A stretch of DNA of 64,000 nt from Lachnospiraceae bacterium (GCA_024682075.1 JAIKZQ010000007.1:43421-107420), one strand, 5' to 3'; numbered from the stretch's first letter, positions 24,471 through 33,962 are shown. Made by a program: numbers and translations. Notes: generated from the letters alone by a model not told the origin.

Positions 24471-26486
24471 CTAGCTCCAGAAATCTTCAAGCCTGTCCTG
24501 TTCCCTCACGTAATACGGGCTCTTCGGATCTATGTCGTAGATCTCATAGAAAATGTCAAACTGACCGAAAATATAATTTATCCTGAGCTTTCCGGGAAGA
24601 TGGCTGTCATCGACATACCAGTCAACAGTCTCATCCGTCAGGTACATCGTTCTCCTTCTTGCAAGTGTCCTGAAGAAAAGATCGTAATCGGGATCATCTC
24701 GTTCCGAAAGCATCTGAAGGCAGATCCCCACAGACAGTATGTCGGCGAAAGTCTCATTAAGAACGCCGCTTCCGTCTATGGTCCTTCTGTAGCCTCCGTC
24801 CTTGCCGTCAAAGAATGCCCTTATCTGCTCCAGGTGAGCATCATATGCTTCCTGCTCTTCATCACTGAGCCACGGTTCGTAGTATCCCTCATCATCATAG
24901 TTTATGCCCAGGGGATCCATGGAATGCGATAGTTCATGTGCTATCAGTGCTCCGACTGTTGCCAGTCTTTCTTCATAAGTGGTCTGACCGCTTGCGGGGA
25001 TCGAACACAAAAGTCCCGCAGTAAGGACAAAAGAATTGTAGTCGGTATAATAAAATCCGTTCACATCGAGCATGTTCGCATCAAAAAAGCCCCGCAGATC
25101 ATCCTCACATACATCAAGGCTTCTTCTGAAACGGTCGAATGACACCACAAGTCCCAGATAGTCCTCCATGACATTGCCGGTCAGGGTAAGATCCGACAGA
25201 TCGTTGCTGTACGCATTGCTTCCCAGATACAGCTTCATCCTCATGAATTTGCCCCTTGCCTGTTCCTGTGCGTGGAGACTCATCCAGTCCGCATCAAACA
25301 CTATTTCAAGCGCGGCTTTCTTCACATCTTCGAACAAAACCTCCATCTCCTCGATAACTCCGTCCTCAAGATAGAGATTCATGTATTCCTCAGCAAGGAC
25401 ATCCCTTGTATAGTACGTGATCTCGGAATAGACCTGTGTTTCGTAATCATATTCGGGATCATCCTCAAGAGTCCTGATCCCCGATGCCAGATACAGTCCC
25501 TTGATCATGTTGATCAGCATGTGATCCCTGAGTGCCGGAACGTTGCCTGCGACGAATAATTCGTTAAGGAAATCGGGGAAGCTTTCATTTGCAAGGAAAA
25601 GATCTCCTCCCTGAAGTGCATTGAGCGAATGAAGTATGTCAAATACAGGGACCTTCACATCCTCAAGTTCTTCGGGAGCAAAATAATCATAATAATATGC
25701 ATTGTACTGAGTTTCCTTGAACTCATCTACGGTATCCGAAATGCTCATCGCATTACCGATCATCTCTGAGATTCTTTCATCCGAATAACCGAGTGCCTCG
25801 GTATAAGCAAGAAAGCGGCCGCTCTGAGCCGGATCTCCGCTCCCGTCGACAAATGTCAGTTCATAGGCAAGAAGTCCCGATTCTCCGTCGGGATCGTACC
25901 ACATTTCATAATCCCCGTACGAATCCGGATAAAGTGAAAACCTGAAAACGGTATCGAAAGCCGCATATATCTCATCGGAATAAAGCTTGTACATGTCATC
26001 GAGAGTGCGTGCGTTCTCAACACGGGACAGCAGGCTTTTGATGGCCTCAAGCCTCTCGGGAACATTCTCCGTATCCATCATCTCACGATATATCGTTACA
26101 GCCTTGTAGAACCCGTCATCTTCGGGCAGATCCGAAATGTCGGAATTCATCAGCATGTCCCTCATCCTGCCTGACAGCTCCGCCCTGGATTCGTCAACGG
26201 AACTGATAATGCCGTCATCAGCCGCGGCACGTGCCTCAAGCCAGTCGTGGTTTACGAATTCATCAAAATCCTCTATGGGTTTTCCGTTATCGTCGATCTT
26301 CGCATTTTCCGTTCCGTCTGCTTCTGCGTCCGGAGTGACGGCTTCGGAAGATGTGTCCTCTGCCTGCGAAGATGTATCCGCGACCGGATCCTGCGCACCT
26401 CCGCATGCAGTCATTCCCGCAAGCAGTACAGCACTCAGGATGATCGCCATAATGCGGCGTGATATGCCGGACTTCTTGAGTTTCAT
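24471..26486 (-). CDS. M13-family (neprilysin-like) metallopeptidase lipoprotein
   Basis: A 671-residue exported lipoprotein: signal peptide with lipobox LLAGMTAC, then an acidic linker. The zinc motif is IAHELSHSMDPLG near residue 515, with the third zinc ligand and aspartate in NETFADILSV near residue 574. The substrate-binding and C-terminal histidine regions follow. M13 enzymes cleave oligopeptides; bacterial members help peptide nutrition or signalling. GGGGAG precedes the ATG. It is followed by the kinase-like and PEBP-like genes. Confidence 0.93.
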   Translation of the reverse strand: MKLKKSGISRRIMAIILSAVLLAGMTACGGAQDPVADTSSQAEDTSSEAVTPDAEADGTENAKIDDNGKPIEDFDEFVNHDWLEARAAADDGIISSVDESRAELSGRMRDMLMNSDISDLPEDDGFYKAVTIYREMMDTENVPERLEAIKSLLSRVENARTLDDMYKLYSDEIYAAFDTVFRFSLYPDSYGDYEMWYDPDGESGLLAYELTFVDGSGDPAQSGRFLAYTEALGYSDERISEMIGNAMSISDTVDEFKETQYNAYYYDYFAPEELEDVKVPVFDILHSLNALQGGDLFLANESFPDFLNELFVAGNVPALRDHMLINMIKGLYLASGIRTLEDDPEYDYETQVYSEITYYTRDVLAEEYMNLYLEDGVIEEMEVLFEDVKKAALEIVFDADWMSLHAQEQARGKFMRMKLYLGSNAYSNDLSDLTLTGNVMEDYLGLVVSFDRFRRSLDVCEDDLRGFFDANMLDVNGFYYTDYNSFVLTAGLLCSIPASGQTTYEERLATVGALIAHELSHSMDPLGINYDDEGYYEPWLSDEEQEAYDAHLEQIRAFFDGKDGGYRRTIDGSGVLNETFADILSVGICLQMLSERDDPDYDLFFRTLARRRTMYLTDETVDWYVDDSHLPGKLRINYIFGQFDIFYEIYDIDPKSPYYVREQDRLEDFWS

Positions 26487-26502
26487 TTTCTCCCCTTTTT
26501 GC

Positions 26503-28440
26503 TCATACCACTCTGTGTCTGCGGTTCTTCACTTTGTACCTGTACATTCTCTCATCGGCTTCGCTGAGTGCATTATCCAAAGTGATCTCCCTGCAGTCTT
26601 CAAACACGACACAGCCTATGCTGGCAGAGATGTTATACTCTTTTCCCGATCCTGCGGAAACCTCGGCAAGAGCGTTCATGAATTCCGTTGCCCTTTCGGC
26701 CTCATCTCCCGATGAATACTTTCCGATGCCTATCAGGAAGAATTCATCACCGCCGCTTCGCACGCATATCTCACCCGGCCCTGCCACCGATGCGAGCGTG
26801 GAGCTTACTGCCTTTATGCCGAAATCACCTTCACTGTGTCCGAACGTATCATTGATATACTTAAGTCCGTCCATATCGGCAACCGCGACAAACAGAGAAT
26901 CTCCTTCGGAAGCCGAAGCAAGCATGGATTTATACAGTTCATACATGCCACGGCGGTTGTATAATCCGGTCATCATGTCCTTGATCGATAATGCTTCGAG
27001 TCTCTCTTTGGATCGCATCATCTCAAGTGCGTTGTTGATGTAACGGATCCAGCTTCGGAACAGTACATTTATGACCGGCTGATCCTCAAGTTCTCTCTGA
27101 AGCACGGCATAACCGATAAGGGCTCCGTCAAAATGGATCGGTGAGAAATAATAAACCGATGCCTTTTCGGATTCTTCATAGAGCTTTGGGAGCATGCAGG
27201 ATGTATCAAACAGGACCGCATCCTTTGCTCCGCAGAAACTTTCTTCTCCCACCTGAGAGTTCGAGATATAGAGCAGCATCTTCTCGGGATAACCGTAATA
27301 CATCTCTTCATCCATGTTCTTCCAGTTTTCCTTGAGACACAGATAGAAGTTCCTGTAAGGCTTCAAAAGATCCGCATAATCATTTATCTTTTGTATACAT
27401 CCTTCGGAGGTCGATGCAGCAGTGAATCCCTCCATGACGTAGCCTTCCATGAATGCGCCTATTCCGGTGGCATGCTCGTTATCCTCGTTTGCGGGATTAT
27501 AAGAACTGATATACAGATAATCCCGGAAACGTCTCATTGAATACACCGGCGTCACGCGGCATCCGCAGCTCGCTCCCGCATGGAAGTGATCATGCATTTT
27601 CCTTGTATAGGGAATTATCTCCGCACCGGGTTCTATGATCTTTCTGATGCTGTCGACCGCGGCAGCACCCATTTCCTTCTCGGCAGGCTCATACGATGCG
27701 ATGGTCGTGATGTTGATCGCACCTTCATCGGATGCATCGAATCCTACGACCACTATTTCTTCGGGCACCTTTATGCCAAGCTTGGCAAGTCTGTCCACAA
27801 GTCCCATTGCCATGCAGTCGCTCGCACAAACGACCGCATCAGGCTTCTCAATTTTGCCCTCAGCTATGTTCCGTGCAAGTTCATCACCGCTGTAATAGTA
27901 GAAATCCCCGTATATGATATGTTCGGGAAGGACCTCCAGATCATGCTTTCTGATCTCGTCCAGGAATATCGCAAGCCTTGCTTCGGCTATCTCATTTCCT
28001 TTGGTTCCGGTGATCACGCATATCTTCCTGCATCCGTGAACATCTATCACATGGCGGCATGCTTCCCTGAGTATCTCTTCACTGTCGCTTTCTATAAGAT
28101 CAACGCCTTCGGAAGGAAGCTCCAGTGCGAATTTCGGAAGATCGGGATACTGTGCCAGCCTCTCAAGGAGTCTCTTCTGGATCTTCTCATCCTTATCACC
28201 GACCATCGTCACATTATCAAGTATGACGCCGTCGAGTTCGTCGAAATTGGCCAGCTCGAAAATGTTGGCCTCGCCGCGCAGGTAGTTAAGATGAGGGAAA
28301 GAAAAATGAACATTCGAAGCAAATACGCACATGTCATAATCATACTTTGCACACTGTGCCTTGGCTCCTTCTATGACCCGGCGAACATGGGTCAGTTCGG
28401 GATATGCAACAAACAATCCTATCCTTTTGCGTCTGCTCAT
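26503..28440 (-). CDS. LacI-type sugar-receptor domain fused to GGDEF diguanylate cyclase, soluble
   Basis: A 645-residue protein. Residues 1-285 match the periplasmic-binding/LacI ligand fold (RIGLFVAYPELTHVRRVIEGA, AVVCASDCMAMGLVDRLAKLGIKVPEEIVVVGFD) but have no DNA-binding helix-turn-helix, no signal peptide and no membrane segment. A middle region of about 170 residues looks like a GAF-type sensor. The C-terminus is a GGDEF domain with intact SGGDEFF near residue 562. The inhibitory RxxD I-site is missing. It would make cyclic-di-GMP in the cytoplasm in response to a ligand, probably a sugar. The same architecture recurs at 57862-59751. AAAGGAAGG precedes the ATG. Confidence 0.9.
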   Translation of the reverse strand: MSRRKRIGLFVAYPELTHVRRVIEGAKAQCAKYDYDMCVFASNVHFSFPHLNYLRGEANIFELANFDELDGVILDNVTMVGDKDEKIQKRLLERLAQYPDLPKFALELPSEGVDLIESDSEEILREACRHVIDVHGCRKICVITGTKGNEIAEARLAIFLDEIRKHDLEVLPEHIIYGDFYYYSGDELARNIAEGKIEKPDAVVCASDCMAMGLVDRLAKLGIKVPEEIVVVGFDASDEGAINITTIASYEPAEKEMGAAAVDSIRKIIEPGAEIIPYTRKMHDHFHAGASCGCRVTPVYSMRRFRDYLYISSYNPANEDNEHATGIGAFMEGYVMEGFTAASTSEGCIQKINDYADLLKPYRNFYLCLKENWKNMDEEMYYGYPEKMLLYISNSQVGEESFCGAKDAVLFDTSCMLPKLYEESEKASVYYFSPIHFDGALIGYAVLQRELEDQPVINVLFRSWIRYINNALEMMRSKERLEALSIKDMMTGLYNRRGMYELYKSMLASASEGDSLFVAVADMDGLKYINDTFGHSEGDFGIKAVSSTLASVAGPGEICVRSGGDEFFLIGIGKYSSGDEAERATEFMNALAEVSAGSGKEYNISASIGCVVFEDCREITLDNALSEADERMYRYKVKNRRHRVV

Positions 28441-28474
28441 AAAGGCCTTCCTTTCAAATGATCGTTCTTTAAAC

Positions 28475-28488
28475 TGACATATATGTCA
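28475..28488. promoter_or_regulatory. palindrome TGACA-TATA-TGTCA
   Basis: A perfect 14-bp palindrome 35 bases upstream of the receptor/GGDEF start, in the short gap after rsmE. It has the same TGACA-N4-TGTCA form as the sites at 5053 and 50251. Confidence 0.4.
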
Positions 28489-28501
28489 TTTATCGCATCG
28501 G

Positions 28502-29254
28502 TCACGCTTTGTCATCAAACAGGTATACCAGCCAGCTCATGACTGTCATGGCAGCGGTCTCGGTCCTCAGGATCCTGCGTCCGAGAGTGATCGGGGCAAA
28601 TCCTTTTTCCGACGCACGTGTCACTTCACTTTCATCAAATCCGCCTTCCGGTCCTATGAACACTCCGGTGCTTGCACCCGGAGGGGTTTCCGAAATGATC
28701 TTTCTTGTTGCGGCCATATCCCCTGCAAGCTCATAGGGCATAAGTCTCACATCCAGTTTCGATGCATCTTCAAGTGCTTCATCCAGATCCATGACAGGTC
28801 CCACAACGGGGATGATGCCTCTCTGGCTCTGCTTTGCGGCAGCTTCGGCTATCTGCTGCCATCGCACGCACTTTGCATCAGCCTTTTTATCATCAAGCTT
28901 AACAACACATCTCGATGTTCTGACGGGAATGATCCTCACCGCTCCGAGCTCGACACATTTCTGGATCACGGTCTCCATTTTGTCAGCCTTCGGAAGAGCC
29001 TGATAGATCGTGACTTTCACAGGAAGCTCAGTGTCGTCCTCTTTGATGAATCTGATCTCACAGATCACTTCCGAATCGGTGAACTCAAGGATCCCGCACC
29101 TGTATTCACGGGGAACTCCCTGACACCTGACGCTGAATTCCTCACCGGGTTTCATGCGCAGGACATTTCTGATGTGATTATAATCATCACCGGTAATGAC
29201 CAGCCGGTGCTCATCAGTATTAATTTGTGAAGCGTCCGCAAAAAACTGAGTCAT
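28502..29254 (-). CDS. rsmE: 16S rRNA (uracil1498-N3)-methyltransferase
   Basis: A 250-residue RsmE of the SPOUT class: N-terminal PUA-like domain (HIRNVLRMKPGEEFSV), then the SAM knot with IYQALPKADKMETVIQKCVELGA, FIGPEGGFDESEV and LGRRILRTETAAMTVMSWL. It methylates U1498 of 16S rRNA in assembled 30S subunits. ATG at 29254 is chosen over GTG at 29260. It is the last gene of the cysE-prmA-rsmE group; prmA-rsmE pairing is common in Firmicutes. Confidence 0.95.
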   Translation of the reverse strand: MTQFFADASQINTDEHRLVITGDDYNHIRNVLRMKPGEEFSVRCQGVPREYRCGILEFTDSEVICEIRFIKEDDTELPVKVTIYQALPKADKMETVIQKCVELGAVRIIPVRTSRCVVKLDDKKADAKCVRWQQIAEAAAKQSQRGIIPVVGPVMDLDEALEDASKLDVRLMPYELAGDMAATRKIISETPPGASTGVFIGPEGGFDESEVTRASEKGFAPITLGRRILRTETAAMTVMSWLVYLFDDKA

Positions 29255-29280
29255 ATACACCTGCCGCTTTCACACGGTCA

Positions 29281-30318
29281 TCATTTGCGCGAGGCAACAG
29301 AGCTCCACTCGCCCTGCCTTGTAATATCAAGAACGGTAAGGCCGGCCTTTTCAATGGCATCCGTCACGATCTTTTCCTTTTCGTTCAGAATGCCCGATGT
29401 AATGTATATCCCGCCTTCCTTAAGCATCCCGGGAACACAGGGAGTAACAACCTCAAGTATCTCCGTGATGATGTTGGCGACAACAATGTCGAATGTTCCC
29501 CTCCCGGCTCTGTCTTTGATCGCATCATCAGTCACGATGTTTCCGATCTCCAGATCGAACCTGTCCGCTGAAATGCCGTTGCACTGCAGGTTTTCACTGA
29601 CCGCAGGCTCCGCGCAGGGATCGAGATCCGTTCCGAAAGCATGTCCCGCACCGAACATAAGGCCCAGAATGGCCAGTATGCCGCTGCCGGTACCTATGTC
29701 AAGGATCCTGTCGCCATCCTTTACATGCTTACGTATGTTTCGTATGCACAGCTGGGTCGTGGCATGCATTCCCGTTCCGAATGCGGTTCCGGGATCGATG
29801 TGAAGGATGTACTTATGTGCATCGTCTTCCGGAACTTCCTCCCACGAGGGAATGACAAGGATGTCATCTACTTCGAATGAGTGAAAATAATTCTTCCAGT
29901 TATTCAGCCAGTCTATGTCATCGGTTTCGGACACTTCTATGCTGCCCTCACCGATCTCCATGTACTCTGAGATACCTTCAAGGACTTCTTTTATCTCTGC
30001 CGTCACATCTTCCTTTGTCTTGCGAACGATGTTGCCTGCGGTATTCGCTGCTCCTATCGTCATGGTGCCGGGTTCGGGCTCTCCTCCGACAAGAAGCATT
30101 CCCTCGTCATCAACCTCAACGAAGAAGTTCAGAAATGCGCTTCCGTCATCCTCACCCGTCTCGGGCGGTATATCCACAAACATCTTCTCCTTGTCGAGCG
30201 GCGAAAGAGGAACATTATCCTCTATCTGCGCTCCCTCGAGTCCGATGTCATACAGGTCGCTGATGATGATGTCTTCAGCTTCCGTGGTTGTGCTTATCCT
30301 GAACCTGACCCACTTCAT
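29281..30318 (-). CDS. prmA: ribosomal protein L11 methyltransferase
   Basis: A 345-residue PrmA, somewhat longer than usual (about 310) because of a glycine/glutamate-rich insertion after the N-terminal ferredoxin-like domain. The SAM domain holds HIDPGTAFGTGMHATTQLC, ILDIGTGSGILAILG and the catalytic-type loop VVANIITEIL. It trimethylates ribosomal protein L11. Its ATG overlaps the stop of the serine acetyltransferase gene as ATGA. Confidence 0.95.
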   Translation of the reverse strand: MKWVRFRISTTTEAEDIIISDLYDIGLEGAQIEDNVPLSPLDKEKMFVDIPPETGEDDGSAFLNFFVEVDDEGMLLVGGEPEPGTMTIGAANTAGNIVRKTKEDVTAEIKEVLEGISEYMEIGEGSIEVSETDDIDWLNNWKNYFHSFEVDDILVIPSWEEVPEDDAHKYILHIDPGTAFGTGMHATTQLCIRNIRKHVKDGDRILDIGTGSGILAILGLMFGAGHAFGTDLDPCAEPAVSENLQCNGISADRFDLEIGNIVTDDAIKDRAGRGTFDIVVANIITEILEVVTPCVPGMLKEGGIYITSGILNEKEKIVTDAIEKAGLTVLDITRQGEWSSVASRK

Positions 30319-31223
30319 TTGTTATCTCCTGATTTTCCTGCGTTCTGATCCCTGAAGCTCACTCTGGATTCAGGCTCTACAGATGATGTGATGAATGCGT
30401 TCGATCCGATTATCGCATCGTGTCCGATCACCGTCTCGCCGCCCAGTATCGAGGCTCCCGCATAGATCGTGACCCTGTCCTCAATGGTGGGATGACGCTT
30501 CTTTCCGCGCAGGTTCTGTCCGCCTCTTGTGGAGAGTGCACCGATGGTGACACCCTGATAGATCTTCACATAGTCTCCGATGATGGTAGTCTCACCGATG
30601 ACTATTCCCGTTCCGTGATCGATGAAGAAATATTTGCCGATCGTTGCTCCGGGATGAATGTCTATACCGGTGCGTGAATGCGCATGCTCGGTCATCATTC
30701 TGGGGATAAGGGGAACTCCCAGAACAAAAAGCTCATGTGCGATCCTGGCGGTCACTATCGCGCGAAGTCCGGGATAGCACAGGATTATCTCGCTGTGATT
30801 GTATGCTGCGGGATCTCCTTCGAAGAATGCCTGAACATCGGTTTCAATGAGTGCCCTGACTTCGGGGAGTCTCATCATGAATTTTCCGGTTATCTCCTCT
30901 GCGGCATCGAGTCTCTTCTCATAATTCTCGCCCGCAAGTTCGGGCTTCTGTATCAGTGAGATCGCGATCTGTTTTTTGAGATTATAAATGATGTCCTCGG
31001 TCAGCACGGTCAGACGGCTGTTGAGGTTATAGAACTTGTAATTCTTCTCCCTGTAATATCCGGGGAATATCATCTTGATAAGCTTGTCGAGTATCTCACA
31101 GACCGTGTCCTTGTCGGGCTGGTCCGTTATGTCGGTCCTGTTGATTATCCTGTCCTCTTTGTAGTCTTCAAGTATGGTCGAGACTATCTTCTCGAGGTCC
31201 AGATTCTTATTGATCCTGTCCAT
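30315..31223 (-). CDS. cysE: serine O-acetyltransferase
   Basis: A 302-residue serine acetyltransferase of the EpsC/SrpH branch: helical N-terminal domain, then left-handed beta-helix hexapeptide repeats (GIDIHPGATIGKYFFIDHGTGIVIGETTIIGD). DHGTG carries catalytic-site residues, and YQGVTIGALSTRGGQNLRGKKRHP is the family loop. It makes O-acetylserine for cysteine synthesis. ATG at 31223 follows AGGAGCGGAG. It is the first gene of the operon, which continues into prmA and rsmE. Confidence 0.93.
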   Translation of the reverse strand: MDRINKNLDLEKIVSTILEDYKEDRIINRTDITDQPDKDTVCEILDKLIKMIFPGYYREKNYKFYNLNSRLTVLTEDIIYNLKKQIAISLIQKPELAGENYEKRLDAAEEITGKFMMRLPEVRALIETDVQAFFEGDPAAYNHSEIILCYPGLRAIVTARIAHELFVLGVPLIPRMMTEHAHSRTGIDIHPGATIGKYFFIDHGTGIVIGETTIIGDYVKIYQGVTIGALSTRGGQNLRGKKRHPTIEDRVTIYAGASILGGETVIGHDAIIGSNAFITSSVEPESRVSFRDQNAGKSGDNK

Positions 31224-31262
31224 CTCCGCTCCTTTGGGAAAACGTTTCTGCATACATAGTCA

Positions 31263-31291
31263 ATTTTAATCTAAAAGCGCCGTATTTACAA
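31263..31291 (-). promoter_or_regulatory. sigma-A promoter of cysE-prmA-rsmE
   Basis: On the minus strand TTGTAA (31291-31286) and TAAAAT (31268-31263) are spaced by 17 bases, about 40 bases before the cysE start. Confidence 0.6.
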
Positions 31292-31396
31292 TATTTTCGC
31301 GACTTTTTGGCCCTTCCCCCGCTCCGGAAAATCATGTCTGCCGCTTAAGAAAAACATAATTTTTCAACGTTATTTTTCTGTGATATCATCAACCTT

Positions 31397-32305
31397 ATGA
31401 AAAGGATGCTTTTTATCTACAATCCAAGAGCGGGAAGAGGCCGTATCCGTGCCGAACTGGCGGATATCCTGGATATTTTTGCCGCAGGCGGTTACGAGAT
31501 CACCATTGCCCCTACCAGGAAAAACGGTGATGCCGAAAAGATCGCAGCGGAAAGAGAATCCGACTTCGACATGGTCGTCTGCTGCGGCGGAGACGGCACT
31601 CTTGACGAGACCGTGCGCGGGATGATGCAGAATGAGGGCAGGACTCCGCTGGGATATATACCCGCCGGATCGACCAACGATTTCGGAGGCTCTCTGGCGC
31701 TTCCCAAGGACATGCTCAAATCCGCACAGATAATCGTGGACGGAACGGACAAGGCCGTGGATGTCGGACTGTTCAACAAGGAAGCCTTCATCTATGTCGC
31801 CGCTTTCGGAGCTTTCACTGAAGTCAGTTACAGCACCGATCAGGATATGAAGAATGCCATCGGTCATTCGGCTTACATTCTCGAAGGCATCAAGAGCATG
31901 GGCAAGATCAGGCCCTATCACATGAAGATAGAACATGACGGTACCGTGATCGAGGATAATTTCATCTACGGAATGGTCACCAACTCCATCAGTGTCGGAG
32001 GAATAAAGGGGATCACAGGCGAGAATGTGGACCTTGCGGACGGTGTCTTCGAAGTAAACCTTGTCAGGGAAGTCACCAACGGAATAGAATTCCAGCAGCT
32101 CTTAGGAGCACTGGCTATCGGCAAATACGATTATTCCGACAGGATCGTTTCGTTTTCTTCGGGACACATAAGGATCGAATCAGATGAGGCCGTCGCATGG
32201 ACGCTGGACGGCGAGGACGGCGGAAAGCACAAAAAGATCGAGATCTTAAACCAGAACCGCGCCATAGACATCAGAGTCGCCAGAGACCTGCTTAGCACAA
32301 AATAG
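31397..32305 (+). CDS. diacylglycerol/lipid kinase family protein (YegS/BmrU-like)
   Basis: A 302-residue lipid kinase with the family motifs IYNPRAGRGRI, CCGGDGTLDETVRGM (catalytic GGDGT) and PLGYIPAGSTNDFGGSL. It probably phosphorylates diacylglycerol or a related lipid at the membrane surface. No Shine-Dalgarno sequence is visible; a possible extended -10 (TGATATCAT, 31381-31389) ends only seven bases before the ATG, which would give a leaderless transcript. Confidence 0.9.
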   Translation: MKRMLFIYNPRAGRGRIRAELADILDIFAAGGYEITIAPTRKNGDAEKIAAERESDFDMVVCCGGDGTLDETVRGMMQNEGRTPLGYIPAGSTNDFGGSLALPKDMLKSAQIIVDGTDKAVDVGLFNKEAFIYVAAFGAFTEVSYSTDQDMKNAIGHSAYILEGIKSMGKIRPYHMKIEHDGTVIEDNFIYGMVTNSISVGGIKGITGENVDLADGVFEVNLVREVTNGIEFQQLLGALAIGKYDYSDRIVSFSSGHIRIESDEAVAWTLDGEDGGKHKKIEILNQNRAIDIRVARDLLSTK

Positions 32306-32329
32306 AAAAAAAGCCCCTGAAATGGGAGG

Positions 32330-32356
32330 ATGCCGGGTATCTCAGATACCCGGCAT
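32330..32356 (+). terminator. strong hairpin after the lipid kinase gene
   Basis: A near-perfect hairpin with arms ATGCCGGGTATCT / AGATACCCGGCAT and a minimal loop, followed by TATTATG. The T-tract is poor, so it may need help to terminate. The rest of the 192-base gap to the convergent cyclophilin gene is AT-rich and shows nothing else. Confidence 0.5.
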
Positions 32357-32497
32357 TATTATGAAAAAGATTTAAACTATACGAAGGATAAAAAGTTATC
32401 TGTTGTTTTCTTGATATTAATATACTTTGTAAAGTTGTATAAATAGTGTTATTGAATTTAACATTCGGAAAACTATTTGTTAACAAATTATGAACGA

Positions 32498-33037
32498 TCA
32501 ATCCCTCGGCAGTTTCTCGGGTTCGGGATAATCCACCCCGAAAGTCTCCACGGTGACGGTCTTCATGACCTGCGGAGTAAGCGGTCTGTCCATGGGACCG
32601 GTCGGTGTCTGTGCGATCTTATCGACAATATCAAGTCCCTCGATAACCTTTCCGAATGCGGCATAATCACCGTCAAGATGAGGAGAATCCTTGTGCATGA
32701 GGAAGAACTGGCTTCCCGCGGAATCAAGAGGATATCCCCTTCTTGCCATTGAAAGTACACCGGCGGTGTGCTTCAGGTCATTCTTAAATCCGTTGCTGTT
32801 GAACTCTCCCTTGATGCAATATCCGGGGCCGCCCATACCGGTGCCTTCGGGATCCCCTCCCTGGATCATGAAACCGGGTATCACACGGTGAAAAATAGTT
32901 CCGTCATAGAATCCTTTTGATATGAGGCTGATAAAATTGTAAACTGATTGAGGAGCGATCTCCGGATAAAGCTCTGCCTTCATCACGGATCCGTCCTCCA
33001 TTGTTATGGTCACTATGGGATTCTTCGTTTCTGCCAT
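32498..33037 (-). CDS. cyclophilin-type peptidyl-prolyl isomerase
   Basis: A 179-residue cyclophilin without signal peptide. Core motifs include FHRVIPGFMIQGGDPEGTGMGGPGY and MARRGYPLDSAGSQFFLMH. It catalyses proline cis-trans isomerisation in the cytoplasm. The ATG at 33037 follows GGAAAGG; 24 further in-frame codons upstream lack a site. It is divergent from a GNAT gene. Confidence 0.93.
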   Translation of the reverse strand: MAETKNPIVTITMEDGSVMKAELYPEIAPQSVYNFISLISKGFYDGTIFHRVIPGFMIQGGDPEGTGMGGPGYCIKGEFNSNGFKNDLKHTAGVLSMARRGYPLDSAGSQFFLMHKDSPHLDGDYAAFGKVIEGLDIVDKIAQTPTGPMDRPLTPQVMKTVTVETFGVDYPEPEKLPRD

Positions 33038-33140
33038 TGTTTTTCCTTTCCGAAGCAAATGATTTATGCATCCTGCGATCATCCGGCGCATGCCTTCGGA
33101 GTCACGCAAGGCTAATTATATCACATATCAAAAGGCACTC

Positions 33141-33962
33141 ATGAACGAAAAAAATTTCCTGAAAAAAACGGAATACTTCCGGAACTCTCTGCCCGGAAAG
33201 GCTGAAGACGGCGTGCTGTACGTCCTGTCCCCGGAAGCCCTGTCCCTGTGTGATGATCTGCCGGACTTTCCCTATGCACTCTATATCGACACTTCGAAGG
33301 AAGACTCTTCGAAGGAAAGCCCCGCATATATGAGCGGCACGAGATACGTACTCGAAGGCTGCGGCGATTTCGACCCGGATGAATTCGATGATGATTATCT
33401 GGAAACAGTCTACAGAAGACTGATGAAGATCCCGCTTGATATCCTTGAAACGGACAGGTGCCTGATAAGGGAAACTTCCGTAAGGGACCTTGATGAATTC
33501 TATGAGATATATTCCGACCCGGAGATAACCGAATTCCTCGAAGACCTGATGGAACGGAGCGCCGAGGAAGAATACACCGGCAGATACCGCGACCTTATCT
33601 ACGAGATCTACGGACACGGGATATGGACCGTGATCTTTAAAGAGACCGGGGAAGTGATAGGAAGGGCCGGACTCGACGAAAGAGCGGGCTTTGACGATCC
33701 GGAACTGGGATTCATGATCGGAAAAAAATGGCAGAAAAAAGGCTTCGCTCTTGAAGTCTGCGAAGCGATTCTCGGATGGGCTGTTGAAAACGGGATCTGC
33801 AAAGTCATGAGCCTGACAGATCCCCTGAACGAAGCATCCGTCAGCCTTTTGAAAAAACTGGGATTCGGCAGAGAAGACGAAGTCATAATAAACGGAGAGA
33901 AACTTGACAGGTATGTCATTTATATGCGCTGTCCAGAGCCCTCTTCTCCGCCCTCATCCTGA
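33141..33962 (+). CDS. GNAT acetyltransferase with N-terminal extension
   Basis: A 273-residue protein. The C-terminal 165 residues are a RimJ/RimL-type acetyltransferase (LETDRCLIRETSVRDLDEFYEIY, GFMIGKKWQKKGFALEVCEAILGWA, LLKKLGFGREDE). About 100 residues precede it, without recognisable motif, including an acidic stretch. The ATG at 33141 follows AAAAGG; an ATG at 33066 is open but would place the protein over the divergent promoter. Its end overlaps the convergent tadA gene by 47 bases. Confidence 0.8.
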   Translation: MNEKNFLKKTEYFRNSLPGKAEDGVLYVLSPEALSLCDDLPDFPYALYIDTSKEDSSKESPAYMSGTRYVLEGCGDFDPDEFDDDYLETVYRRLMKIPLDILETDRCLIRETSVRDLDEFYEIYSDPEITEFLEDLMERSAEEEYTGRYRDLIYEIYGHGIWTVIFKETGEVIGRAGLDERAGFDDPELGFMIGKKWQKKGFALEVCEAILGWAVENGICKVMSLTDPLNEASVSLLKKLGFGREDEVIINGEKLDRYVIYMRCPEPSSPPSS

